Source of the DNA: an uncultured Roseateles sp.
GTDB taxonomy: Bacteria > Pseudomonadota > Gammaproteobacteria > Burkholderiales > Burkholderiaceae_C
Assembly: GCF_945956965.1 (NCBI RefSeq)
Contig: NZ_CAMFJS010000002.1
Coordinates: forward strand, 288,082-352,081
Length of the DNA stretch: 64,000 nucleotides
Reading direction: 5' to 3'
Shown here piece by piece: positions 53,277 to 61,512 of the stretch. A program made the position numbers and the translations under genes. The first letter of the stretch is position 1. Every line of letters starts with the position of its first letter. A model generated the notes under the pieces. It did not search any database and was not told the DNA's origin. It was given only the letters and a program-made list of their open reading frames with translations.

Positions 53277-54050
53277 ATGCGCCTTCAACTCCTCTCCGAC
53301 CTCCATCTCGAGACCGAAGCCTTCGATCCCGAGCCAGCACCTGGCGCAGAGTTGTTGATCCTGGCCGGCGATATCGACAGCGGCTGGCAAGGCCTGCGCC
53401 GTTTTCAGAACTGGCCGGTACCCGTGCTTTTCGTGCCCGGCAACCATGAGTACGACCAGCGCGATTTCGACGTGGCCCGGGCGGGCTTGCAGGCTTTGTC
53501 GGCCCAGTTGGGCTTCACCTTGCTCGACAACAGCGCGTGCATCCGGCTGGACGATCAAGGCCGCCGCGTGCGCTTTCTGGGCAGCACGCGCTGGAGTGAC
53601 TTCGACGTCTTCGGCGCAGCGCAGCGCGAGCGGGCCATGCGCGCCGCCGGCTACTTTCAACGTGTGATGGCGGCCAGCCGCGATGGCCATTTTTTCGACG
53701 CCGCCGCCGTGCGCGAAGAGGCCCTGCGCTGCCGGGATTGGTTGGCCGAGCAGCTGGCGCTGGGTGAGCAAAAAAGCGGCGAGTGGGATGCCACCGTGGT
53801 CATCACCCATTTCGCGCCTTCGCTGCGCAGTGCGGATCCGCGTTACGGCAAGCAGCCGGGCACGGCCAGCTTCTGCAATGACGACGAAGCCCTGCTGCCC
53901 TTGGCGCGCCTGTGGCTGCATGGCCATCTGCACTGCCAGAACGACTATCGCTTGGGTGCGACCCGCGTCATTTGCAATGCGCGAGGACATGCACGCAAGA
54001 ACGAGCCCGCGGGCTTTCTGGCAAACGCACACATCGAGGTTTTTGATTGA
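53277..54050 (+). CDS. Calcineurin-like metallophosphoesterase
   Basis: A 257-residue phosphoesterase with the full metal-binding motif set: SDLHLE (DxH), AGDIDSG (GD), PGNHEYD (GNH), THFAPS and LHGHLHCQND (GHxH). Substrates in this family range from cyclic nucleotides to phosphoproteins and are not evident here. No signal peptide, so probably cytoplasmic. It begins 53 bases after the tandem array and is followed 80 bases later by uspA. Confidence 0.88.
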   Translation: MRLQLLSDLHLETEAFDPEPAPGAELLILAGDIDSGWQGLRRFQNWPVPVLFVPGNHEYDQRDFDVARAGLQALSAQLGFTLLDNSACIRLDDQGRRVRFLGSTRWSDFDVFGAAQRERAMRAAGYFQRVMAASRDGHFFDAAAVREEALRCRDWLAEQLALGEQKSGEWDATVVITHFAPSLRSADPRYGKQPGTASFCNDDEALLPLARLWLHGHLHCQNDYRLGATRVICNARGHARKNEPAGFLANAHIEVFD

Positions 54051-54130
54051 TGAAGGTCAAGCAAGACGCCGGCTTTGCTGTCAGACTTTGAGTTGGATTT
54101 GTCGAATCCCTAACTCCTGGAGCACACACC

Positions 54131-54553
54131 ATGAAGATCTTGATCGCCGTCGATGGCAGCCCCTTCACCAAGCGCATGTTGGCCTATCTGGCGGCTCACG
54201 ATGAATGGTTGAGCGAGACCAATTCCTATACCGTGATCCATGTGGTGCCGGCCGTGCCGCCACGCGCCGCGGCGGTGCTGGACAAGGAAGTGCTCAAGGG
54301 CTACTACGCCGACGAGGGCGAGAAAGTGCTCAAGACCCTGCGCACCTTCTTCGCCCGCAAAAAGGTTCAGGTCGAGTACGTCAACAAGGTCGGCCCGGCC
54401 GCCGATGTGATTGCCAGCACCGCGGACAAGGGCGACTTCGACCTGCTGGTCCTGGGCTCGCACGGCCATGGCGCGCTGGGCAATTTGGTGATGGGCTCGG
54501 TCGCCACCAAGGTGATGGCGAACTGCCGCGTACCCACCTTGCTGGTGCGCTGA
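54131..54553 (+). CDS. uspA: Universal stress protein, UspA family
   Basis: A 140-residue single-domain Usp. It starts KILIAVDGSPFTKRML and ends with the nucleotide-binding motif GSHGHGALGNLVMGSVATKVM (G-2x-G-9x-G-S/T pattern), so it should bind ATP. Usp proteins protect cells in growth arrest or oxidative stress. A CTGGAG site precedes the ATG and a strong terminator follows. Confidence 0.92.
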   Translation: MKILIAVDGSPFTKRMLAYLAAHDEWLSETNSYTVIHVVPAVPPRAAAVLDKEVLKGYYADEGEKVLKTLRTFFARKKVQVEYVNKVGPAADVIASTADKGDFDLLVLGSHGHGALGNLVMGSVATKVMANCRVPTLLVR

Positions 54554-54602
54554 GCTGAGTTGGCTCGCGGCCTAGGCCGGCTGGGCTAGCGCCAAGAAAA
54601 CG

Positions 54603-54628
54603 ATGGGCCGCGTCTTGCGGCCCATTTT
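54603..54628 (+). terminator. Intrinsic terminator of uspA
   Basis: ATGGGCCGC (54603-54611) and GCGGCCCAT (54617-54625) pair around GTCTT, followed by TTTCTTT. It also faces the convergent small gene at 54654. Confidence 0.85.
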
Positions 54629-54653
54629 CTTTGGGCGTGCTGCTTAGGGTTTG

Positions 54654-54881
54654 TCAGTTGCTGCGTCTGGACAGCCAGGCAAGCGGGGATTCCTGATGGC
54701 CGCCATTGCCCGCGGCGGCGCGCTGGGATTCGAGTTCCATCGGTGGCTGGCTGCTGCGGAAATCATCGCTGCCGTCCAGGCTGGCCTCCATGCCGAAGGC
54801 CGTGCCCATATCGGCCGGGTCTTGCTCCAGGGGCGTGGCGGGGCTGCGGCGGAAAAAGCGCAATGCAGGTGCAAATCGCAT
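54654..54881 (-). CDS. Small protein of unknown function
   Basis: A 75-residue protein preceded by GCGAGGTTTGAT, a plausible GAGG ribosome site. It begins RFAPALRFFRRSP, continues DPADMGTAFGMEASLDGSDDF, and ends LAWLSRRSN. A second minus-strand frame (54644-54886) is an unlikely shadow. No domain recognised. Probably cytoplasmic. Confidence 0.5.
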   Translation of the reverse strand: MRFAPALRFFRRSPATPLEQDPADMGTAFGMEASLDGSDDFRSSQPPMELESQRAAAGNGGHQESPLAWLSRRSN

Positions 54882-55094
54882 ATCAAACCTCGCTTGTCTC
54901 TTCGTGTGGGCCGAATCAGATGGCGGCTTCGAGGCTGCTACTTAGGCGCTGCGTTCTTGTGCTTTCAGTGTGCGGCAGGTGCGCGAAAAACGAACCCCTA
55001 AACTGAGGGTAAATAGGGACTTAGTTGGGAAATGGTGACTGTTGTCACGGCCCGAGATGGCCGGCCACCACGGCACTTGGCGCGCGCGCCACAG

Positions 55095-56021
55095 TCAGGC
55101 CAGTGCAAGCTTGGCACCGGCCGCCAGGGCCTGGCCGATCTGATCCAGCAAGGCCACGCGGGCCGGCGCGGCGGTCTGCTCGGTCAGCAGCTTCCACTGA
55201 TGCCAGTAGAGTGTCACATCCACGCTGATCTCGGGCCGCAGCACCTGCAACTCGCCGCTCTGGATCAGCGGACGCACTTGCAGCTCCGGCGCCACCCCCA
55301 CCCCCCAGCCCATGCACACGGCTCGCACATAGGCCTCGCTGGAGGGCACATAGCGTTCTTGCAGGCGCGGCTGGCGCACGCCGAAGGCCTTGCTCACCCA
55401 CAGGGCCTGGCTGTCGTCCTTGCGGTTGAACACCAGAAAAGGCGTGCTGGCGAAATTGCCTTCGAATAGCCCCTGAGGCAGGCGTTTGGCGCAAAAGGCC
55501 GGGCTGGCCACGGCCACATAGCGCATCACGCCCAGCGTCTGTACCGCGCAGCCGCGCAAGGCCTGGCGCACGGTGCTGACGCAGCCCAGCACTTCGCCCT
55601 GACGGAGCCAGTCGTGGGTGAAGTCTTGATCGTCCACCACCAATTCCAGGCCGAAGCCCTGGTTCAGGCCGTCCTGCACCACCCGGTCCAGCGCCGGCAG
55701 CACCCAGGTGGCCAGGCTGTCGGCGTTGACGGCGATGGCAATGCGCTCGTCCATGGCCACCCGGCTGCCCAATTCGCGCGCCATATCGGTGCGCATGGCT
55801 TGCAGCTGGCGGGCGTAGCGCAGCAGCACCTTGCCGGGCTCGCTCAGGCGCAGCGGGCGTGAGCGCACCACTAGCAACTGGCCGACTTGCGACTCCAGGC
55901 TGCGCAGGCGCTGCGAGACGGCGCTTTGGGTGATGGCCAGGCGCTGGGCGGCGCGCTCGAAGCTGCGTTCATCCGCCAGGGCGGTGAGGCAATCGAGGCT
56001 GGCGAGATCGAGGTCTTTCAT
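55095..56021 (-). CDS. argP: LysR-family regulator, ArgP/LysG type
   Basis: A 308-residue regulator with the helix-turn-helix DLASLDCLTALADERSFERAAQRLAITQSAVSQRLRSLES, characteristic of the ArgP/IciA/LysG branch. The effector domain binds basic amino acids in this branch. It is divergent from a LysE-type exporter (76 bases between starts), the classic LysG-LysE or ArgP-ArgO arrangement, so it most likely activates export of lysine/arginine. The ATG at 56021 gives the family length. Confidence 0.9.
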   Translation of the reverse strand: MKDLDLASLDCLTALADERSFERAAQRLAITQSAVSQRLRSLESQVGQLLVVRSRPLRLSEPGKVLLRYARQLQAMRTDMARELGSRVAMDERIAIAVNADSLATWVLPALDRVVQDGLNQGFGLELVVDDQDFTHDWLRQGEVLGCVSTVRQALRGCAVQTLGVMRYVAVASPAFCAKRLPQGLFEGNFASTPFLVFNRKDDSQALWVSKAFGVRQPRLQERYVPSSEAYVRAVCMGWGVGVAPELQVRPLIQSGELQVLRPEISVDVTLYWHQWKLLTEQTAAPARVALLDQIGQALAAGAKLALA

Positions 56022-56082
56022 TAGTGCGCCTAATGTGTGCCGAGAAATATGAATCCTACTTCTAGTTTGCCGGCTTCCTGTA

Positions 56083-56088
56083 GACAAT
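56083..56088 (+). promoter_or_regulatory. Candidate -10 element of lysE
   Basis: GACAAT in CTTCCTGTAGACAATCCGC, nine bases before the lysE ATG. The ArgP-type regulator gene is divergent from this promoter. Confidence 0.35.
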
Positions 56089-56097
56089 CCGCGCCCA

Positions 56098-56742
56098 ATG
56101 AGCCTCACTCCCGACAGCGCTGCCGCAATGACCCAAGGTTGGCTGACGGGCGCCGGCTTGATCATGGCCATCGGCGCGCAAAACGCGCTGGTGCTGCGTC
56201 AAGGCTTGTTGCGCAGCCATGTGACGCCGGTGGTGCTGTTTTGCAGCTTGTCGGATGTGCTCTTGATCGCCCTGGGCCTGTTCGGCCTGGGCACGCTGAT
56301 TGCTTCCAGCCCGCTCTTGCTGAACGGCTTTCGCTGGGGTGGTGCGGCCTTCTTGCTGCTGTATGGCTTGAAGGCGGCGCAGCGCGCCTGGGTGGGCGCG
56401 GGCGGCTTGCAGGCGCAGGCCAGCGGCACGGGTTTGCGCGCGACCTTGCTCAGCGCTGCGGCCATGACCTTCCTGAATCCTCATGTCTATCTGGACACGG
56501 TGCTGCTCTTGGGTACGGTGGGCGCGCAATTTGCCGATGTTGCTGGTGTTGACCTGCGCTGGGCTTTTGGCCTGGGCGCGGGCCTGGCCTCGGTGATGTG
56601 GTTTTCCTTGCTGGGTTTCGGGGCGGCTGCGGCGGCGCCCATGCTCAGCAAACCTTGGGTGTGGCGGGCCATTGATGGCGCCGTTGCCCTGCTGATGTGG
56701 TTTTTGGGTTTTCAACTATTGCTGGGCCCGCTGGGGGCCTGA
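56098..56742 (+). CDS. argO: LysE/ArgO-family amino-acid exporter
   Basis: A 214-residue inner-membrane protein with six hydrophobic segments. It carries GLIMAIGAQNALVLRQGLLRSHV near the start and AAAMTFLNPHVYLDTVLLLG, both LysE-family hallmarks. It exports basic amino acids (arginine or lysine). It is controlled by the divergent argP-type gene and followed after 17 bases by a D-amino-acid dehydrogenase, which may share the transcript. Confidence 0.92.
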   Translation: MSLTPDSAAAMTQGWLTGAGLIMAIGAQNALVLRQGLLRSHVTPVVLFCSLSDVLLIALGLFGLGTLIASSPLLLNGFRWGGAAFLLLYGLKAAQRAWVGAGGLQAQASGTGLRATLLSAAAMTFLNPHVYLDTVLLLGTVGAQFADVAGVDLRWAFGLGAGLASVMWFSLLGFGAAAAAPMLSKPWVWRAIDGAVALLMWFLGFQLLLGPLGA

Positions 56743-56759
56743 CGCATGGAGTTCAGACA

Positions 56760-58034
56760 ATGAAAGTCGTCGTACTTGGAGCCGGCATCATCGGCGTTTG
56801 CACCGCCTGGTATTTGCTGGAGCAGGGCCATGAGGTGACGGTGGTGGACCGCCAGAAAGACGCCGCGCTGGAAACCAGCTTCGCCAACGGCGCGCAGATC
56901 TCGGTCAGCTTCTGTGAGCCCTGGGCCAATGCCGGCGCGCCCTTCAAGGTGGCCAAGTGGCTGCTGCGCGATGACTCGCCGCTGCTGTTCCGCCCCAGCC
57001 TGGACCCCAAGCAATGGATCTGGGGTCTGAGCTTTCTGAGCCAGTGCACCAGCGCTGCGTTCGAGCGCAATGTTGAGCAACTGGTGCAGCTGGGCCGTTA
57101 CAGCCACGCCGCTCTGAAGGACTTGGTCGGGCAGACCGGCATCGAGTACGAACGCCTGGAGCGCGGCATCCTGCACTTCTTCTCCTCGCAAGCTGACTTT
57201 GACAACGGCGTGGCCGGTGCCGAAATTATGCGCCGCCACGGCGTCGATCGCCGCGTGCTGAGCCGCGAAGAAGTGCTTAAGGTGGAGCCGGCCCTGGCCA
57301 ACTTCGGCGCCAATATCTTCGGCGGCACCTTCACGCCCAGCGATGAATCGGGCGACGCCTGCGTGTTCACCCAAAAGCTGGCGCTGCTGTGCCAGCAGCG
57401 CGGCGCCAAGTTCCTGTGGGAACACGAGGTGCTGCAACTGTCGCGCACCGGCTCCAGCATCGACCAGGTGCAAATCGCCTCCGTGCGCAGCGGTGTCAAG
57501 CAAGACCTGAAGGCTGATGCCTTTGTTGCCGCCATGGGTTCCTACACCCCGGCCCTGCTCAAGCCCCTGGGCGAATTCCTCAATATCTACCCCGCCAAGG
57601 GCTATTCCGCCACCTTGAAGCTGAAGAAGCCCGAGCAGGCCAGCGTGGTGAGCCTGCTGGACGACACGCGCAAGATCGCCATCTCGCGCCTGGGCGACAG
57701 CATCCGCATCGCCGGCACGGCCGAGCTGTGCGGCTTTGACAACGACCTCGACCGCCTCACCTCGCGCACCCGTTGCGCCGCGCTGGTGCGCCGTTACGAG
57801 GAGCTGTTCCCCGGCGTGGCCGATCTGAGCGAGCCCAATTACTGGACCGGTCTGCGCCCCAGCACGCCGACCAACATCCCCTATATCGGCCGCAGCCGCA
57901 CGGCCAGCAATCTGTGGATCAATGCCGGCCATGGCACTTTGGGCTGGACCCATGGCGCTGGTTCTGGCCTCGCCATGGCCGAGCTGATGGCCGGGCGCAA
58001 GCCGGCGATGGATTTCGGCTGCTACGGGGTTTAA
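56760..58034 (+). CDS. dadA: D-amino-acid dehydrogenase, small subunit type (DadA)
   Basis: A 424-residue flavoprotein with the Rossmann motif VVVLGAGIIGVCTAWYL, the DadA signature TSFANGAQISVSFCEPWANAGAP, and the FAD-binding end GLRPSTPTNIPYIGRS and NAGHGTLGWTHGAGSG. It deaminates D-alanine and other D-amino acids with electrons passed to quinone. It starts 17 bases after the LysE gene, and no alanine racemase (DadX) or Lrp gene is beside it. It is closer to canonical DadA than the protein at 1709-2983. Confidence 0.92.
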   Translation: MKVVVLGAGIIGVCTAWYLLEQGHEVTVVDRQKDAALETSFANGAQISVSFCEPWANAGAPFKVAKWLLRDDSPLLFRPSLDPKQWIWGLSFLSQCTSAAFERNVEQLVQLGRYSHAALKDLVGQTGIEYERLERGILHFFSSQADFDNGVAGAEIMRRHGVDRRVLSREEVLKVEPALANFGANIFGGTFTPSDESGDACVFTQKLALLCQQRGAKFLWEHEVLQLSRTGSSIDQVQIASVRSGVKQDLKADAFVAAMGSYTPALLKPLGEFLNIYPAKGYSATLKLKKPEQASVVSLLDDTRKIAISRLGDSIRIAGTAELCGFDNDLDRLTSRTRCAALVRRYEELFPGVADLSEPNYWTGLRPSTPTNIPYIGRSRTASNLWINAGHGTLGWTHGAGSGLAMAELMAGRKPAMDFGCYGV

Positions 58035-58103
58035 GTCCGCGCACGGGGACTGGGTCGCCGTCGCCTTGAGTGAGGGGCAAGGGCAGAAGTAGGGCGCGCC
58101 CGG

Positions 58104-58109
58104 TACAAT
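58104..58109 (+). promoter_or_regulatory. Candidate -10 element of the Hsp70-like gene
   Basis: TACAAT in CCCGGTACAATCCGCGCC, 26 bases before the ATG at 58136. No matching -35 seen. Confidence 0.35.
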
Positions 58110-58135
58110 CCGCGCCCCTTCTGTTCGCGGTCCCC

Positions 58136-59467
58136 ATGAGCTCCTCCATCCCCCATTCGGCCAGTTTTTGCGCCATCGACTTTGGCACGTCCAACTCGGC
58201 GATTGCCATTCCGCGTCGCCACACCGGTGACGGCAAGGCCGCCATGGACCTGGTGGAACTGGAGCCCGGCCACCTGACCATGCCTACGGCGGTGTTCTAT
58301 TTCGTCGAAGGCCGCCACGACGCCGACGGCCCGCCGCGCGCCTTTGGTCGCGCCGCGGTGGCCGCTTATGTGGAAGGCGCCGATGGTCGCCTGATGCGTT
58401 CGATGAAGAGCATTCTGGGCTCGGGCCTGATCGACCAAACCACCGATGTGGGCGGCGGCCGTGGCATCAAATACGTCGACATCCTGGCCGGCTACCTCAA
58501 GCGCTTGCGCAACAAGGCGCTGGCTGCCGGCGCGGAGGCGCCGCTCAACAAGGTGGTGCTGGGCCGCCCGGTCTTCTTTGTGGACGGCGAGCCGGCGCGT
58601 GATGCCGCCGCGCAAAAGTCGCTGGAAGGCGCGGCCCATGCGGCCGGCTTTGATGAAGTGCATTTCCAGTTTGAGCCCATCGCGGCCGCGTTCGACTTTG
58701 AGAGCCAGGCCACCGAAGAGCAAATCGTGCTGGTGGCCGACATCGGCGGCGGTACCTCGGACTTTTCCGTCGTGCGCGTTGGCCCGCAGCGCATGCAGCG
58801 CCTGGATCGCCGCGACGACATCCTGGCCAACCACGGCGTGCACATCGCCGGTACCGACTTTGACCGCCATGTCGAGTTGGCCAGCATCCTGCGTGAATTC
58901 GGCTATCGCAGCTACGGCCCGGAGCGCCCCGGCTCCCCGGCACGTGAAGTGCCCAGCGGCGTTTACTTTGACCTGGCCACCTGGCATTTGATCAACACCG
59001 TCTACAGCCCCGGCCGCGTGGCCGAGTTGCGCAGCATGCGCAGCTTCTACGGCAATGTGCAGCATCACCAGCGCCTGATGACGGTGGTGGAAGACCATCT
59101 GGGCCATGAGCTGGCGGCGCGCGCCGAAGGCGCCAAGATCGCGGTCTCGGGCGGCGGTGACACGGTGATCGACCTGGGCATCGTCGAGAACGGCTTGCAG
59201 ATTGAGCTGTCGGAAGCCGTGGCGGTCGCTGCGCTGGATGCCGACATCAACCGCATCGTGCAATGCGGCCGCGAAACCGTGGCCCTGGCCGGCCTGAAGC
59301 CGGAGCAGATCAACGCGCTCTACTTCACCGGCGGCTCCACCGGCCTGCGCTTGCTGGCCGAACGCATTGCCGCCGACTACCCGCAAGCCACCCTGGTGCG
59401 CGGCGACCGTTTTGCCTCGGTGGCCACAGGCCTGGGCTTGCACGCGGCGCGCTTGTTCGCGCGCTGA
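58136..59467 (+). CDS. yegD: Hsp70-like protein, YegD type
   Basis: A 443-residue actin/Hsp70-fold ATPase. The phosphate-binding segments are AIDFGTSNSAIAIP near the start, VADIGGGTSDFSVVRV in the middle and YFTGGSTGLRLLAE near the end. The C-terminal substrate-binding domain of DnaK is absent, as in YegD proteins. Its role is unclear; the nucleotide-binding fold suggests a chaperone-like function. The ATG at 58136 is preceded by a TACAAT box and follows dadA by about 100 bases. Confidence 0.88.
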   Translation: MSSSIPHSASFCAIDFGTSNSAIAIPRRHTGDGKAAMDLVELEPGHLTMPTAVFYFVEGRHDADGPPRAFGRAAVAAYVEGADGRLMRSMKSILGSGLIDQTTDVGGGRGIKYVDILAGYLKRLRNKALAAGAEAPLNKVVLGRPVFFVDGEPARDAAAQKSLEGAAHAAGFDEVHFQFEPIAAAFDFESQATEEQIVLVADIGGGTSDFSVVRVGPQRMQRLDRRDDILANHGVHIAGTDFDRHVELASILREFGYRSYGPERPGSPAREVPSGVYFDLATWHLINTVYSPGRVAELRSMRSFYGNVQHHQRLMTVVEDHLGHELAARAEGAKIAVSGGGDTVIDLGIVENGLQIELSEAVAVAALDADINRIVQCGRETVALAGLKPEQINALYFTGGSTGLRLLAERIAADYPQATLVRGDRFASVATGLGLHAARLFAR

Positions 59468-59479
59468 GCGGCGGTACTG

Positions 59480-59499
59480 AAGCCCGCGATCACGGGCTT
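59480..59499. terminator. Possible weak terminator hairpin after the Hsp70-like gene
   Basis: AAGCCCG (59480-59486) and CGGGCTT (59493-59499) form a 7-bp stem with six bases of loop, between two convergent genes. There is no T-run, so termination is uncertain. Confidence 0.35.
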
Positions 59500-59513
59500 A
59501 CAGCGTCATCAAC

Positions 59514-60350
59514 TCAATAACGGCCGCGTGGCGGCGGCCCGCGCCGTGCTGGCGGGCGCTGTGGCGCTGCGGGTCGGGCTTGCGGCCGCGACACATCGGC
59601 CAGCATCAGGCAGGCGCTGACTAGGCTTTCCACCGCCTCGCTGACGTCCTTGGGCGGCTCCAGCGTTTCAATCTCTTCCAGCAAGTCGTCGGCGTCTTCC
59701 AGATCCTCGGGATCCAGATGCATGAAGATGGCGGCCAGGGGTTCCAACAAATCGGCCGCATCCTCGCGCAGCAGATCCGGGAAGACATCGGTGGCCAGGG
59801 CAAAACCGGCCACCCAGGAGAACAGCACTTCCGAGGGGTTGGCGTCGTCGTCGGCTTCTTCGTCTTCCTCATCGAAGGCCAGCTCGAACACCCAGGGGTC
59901 GAACCATTGGCGGTCGACGATGGCCTGGTTGAGTTCCTGATAGCGGCGCTTGACCAGATTCATCAACACGCGGCTGTCGAAGCCGGCCGGTGCGGCGCGG
60001 CCTTCGCTGTCCAGCACATAGCGGCCCCACTGAAAAGCCGGCACGGCCTTGGGCTGCAGCAGTACACCGACCAAATAGCCGTCCAGCATGCTGATGTCCA
60101 GCGGCTCCAGCGGCGCGGGCACGCGGTCCAGCAGGTCTTCCAGTTGCGCCATCTCGGTCTCGTTGAGCGGCAGCAGGGGGGCCTTGGGCGTGGGGGCGGG
60201 CTTAGGCGCAGGGGCGCTTGACTTGGCCCCCGGCCGCGCTGCTTGGCGCGCCGCGCCTGGATGTGAGGCTGGGCCCGCGCTGTGGCGGCCAGCTGGCCTG
60301 GCGGCCGGCGAGCGAGAGGATGGGGGGCGAGGGGGCTTGGAGGTGCTCAT
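59514..60350 (-). CDS. UPF0149/YecA paralogue with disordered ends, lacking SEC-C
   Basis: A 278-residue protein. The first 60 residues are Pro/Ala/Ser-rich and probably disordered. The UPF0149 core (about 62-245) shares with the protein at 52216 the stretches LEPLDISMLDGYLVGVLLQPK and VLFSWVAGFALATDVFP. An acidic helix cluster (DEEDEEADDDA) occupies part of the insert. Instead of the SEC-C zinc motif it ends in an Arg/Pro-rich tail (RPPARRGPPPRGRY). This suggests a paralogue that has lost the zinc motif and gained disordered arms. It lies between the Hsp70-like gene and a LysR regulator. Confidence 0.8.
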   Translation of the reverse strand: MSTSKPPRPPSSRSPAARPAGRHSAGPASHPGAARQAARPGAKSSAPAPKPAPTPKAPLLPLNETEMAQLEDLLDRVPAPLEPLDISMLDGYLVGVLLQPKAVPAFQWGRYVLDSEGRAAPAGFDSRVLMNLVKRRYQELNQAIVDRQWFDPWVFELAFDEEDEEADDDANPSEVLFSWVAGFALATDVFPDLLREDAADLLEPLAAIFMHLDPEDLEDADDLLEEIETLEPPKDVSEAVESLVSACLMLADVSRPQARPAAPQRPPARRGPPPRGRY

Positions 60351-60417
60351 GGCGCTATTGTCCTGCCGATTGAGGGTGTGCGCCGCGGAGCTGAGTGCCA
60401 GCGGGCGCGGCCATGCT

Positions 60418-61416
60418 TCAGCCGCTTTGCCGTTTCGAGCTGGCGGCCTTGCCTGATGCGGGGCTGAAGCCCGCCTTCATGCTCTTGGCCAGGTGTTCGA
60501 TCAAGAGCTTGACCGGCCTGGGCGTGGTGTTGCTCCAGGGGTGGATGGCGTAAATCGCCTCGCCGAAAAAGCCGACGGGCCGCCAGTCGCTGAGGACCTC
60601 GACCAAGCGGCCATCGCGCAGCGCGGAGCCGACGGTGAAGTCAGGCAACAGGCTCAGCCCTTGGTGGGCGAGGGCGGCTTCGCGCAGGATTTCGCTATTG
60701 CCCGCGCGCAGCGGCCCTTGCACGGGCACGCGCTGGCGTTGCGGCTCGGCGCTCGCCCCCGATTCACTGGCACGCTCGAACAGCCAGGCGGCCGGCCCGG
60801 GGCGCAGATAAGCCAGGCAGGCGTGCTGGGCCAGCTCTTGCGGATGGCTGGGCGCGCCGTGGTTTTGCAAATAGCTGGGGCTGGCCACCAGCAGGGCGCG
60901 TGAGGCGCAGAGCTTGAAGGCCACATGGGTGTCGGGCGGCGCGCTGGTGTGGCGGATCGCCAGGTCAAAGCCTTCTTGCGCCAGCGGCACCAGGCGGTCG
61001 CTCAGGTCCAGCTCCACCTGAATCTCGGGGTACTGCTGAAAAAAGCTCAGCAGCAGCGGCGCCACATGCTGGCGGCCCAGCGCCACCGGCGCGGTGATGC
61101 GCAAGAGGCCCCGCGCTTGGCCGACGGCATCGCGTGTCGCGCCCAGGGTGCGGGTGATGTGGGCGAAGCTGGCCTCGGTTTCGGCCACCAATTCCCGGCC
61201 GGCTTCGCTGAGCCGCACCGAGCGGGTGGTGCGCGCCACCAGCGTCTGGCCCATGGCGCGTTCCAGCTCGCTGATGCGCTGGCTGACCGCTGCTTTCGAC
61301 AGGCCCAGCCTCTGCGCGGCCTTGGTGAAGCTGCCCAGCTGGGCGATCACGGTGAGTGCATGGAGCTGACCCCACAAGACATCGTGGCGGAACTCTGTTG
61401 GCTTGGCGGCATTCAT
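60418..61416 (-). CDS. LysR-family regulator divergent from mmsA
   Basis: A 332-residue LysR regulator. The helix-turn-helix reads LHALTVIAQLGSFTKAAQRLGLSKAAVSQRISELERAMG, followed by a standard effector domain with LDLSDRLVPLAQEGFDLAIRH. The C-terminal 20 residues are rich in Ser/Lys/Gly. It is divergent from mmsA with a perfect inverted repeat between the starts, so mmsA is its probable target. Confidence 0.9.
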   Translation of the reverse strand: MNAAKPTEFRHDVLWGQLHALTVIAQLGSFTKAAQRLGLSKAAVSQRISELERAMGQTLVARTTRSVRLSEAGRELVAETEASFAHITRTLGATRDAVGQARGLLRITAPVALGRQHVAPLLLSFFQQYPEIQVELDLSDRLVPLAQEGFDLAIRHTSAPPDTHVAFKLCASRALLVASPSYLQNHGAPSHPQELAQHACLAYLRPGPAAWLFERASESGASAEPQRQRVPVQGPLRAGNSEILREAALAHQGLSLLPDFTVGSALRDGRLVEVLSDWRPVGFFGEAIYAIHPWSNTTPRPVKLLIEHLAKSMKAGFSPASGKAASSKRQSG

Positions 61417-61440
61417 GATTGTTCATGATATCGAACAATC
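61417..61440. promoter_or_regulatory. Inverted repeat between LysR gene and mmsA
   Basis: GATTGTTC (61417-61424) and GAACAATC (61433-61440) are perfect inverted repeats spaced by eight bases. The site abuts the LysR start and lies 73 bases before mmsA. It resembles the T-N11-A dyad of LysR sites. Confidence 0.6.
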
Positions 61441-61512
61441 AAATCGGCGAAATGGGATTGGCATCAGGGCGCGAGCTGCCTAGACTCTGCCCAACATTCA
61501 AGGAGACCCCTC

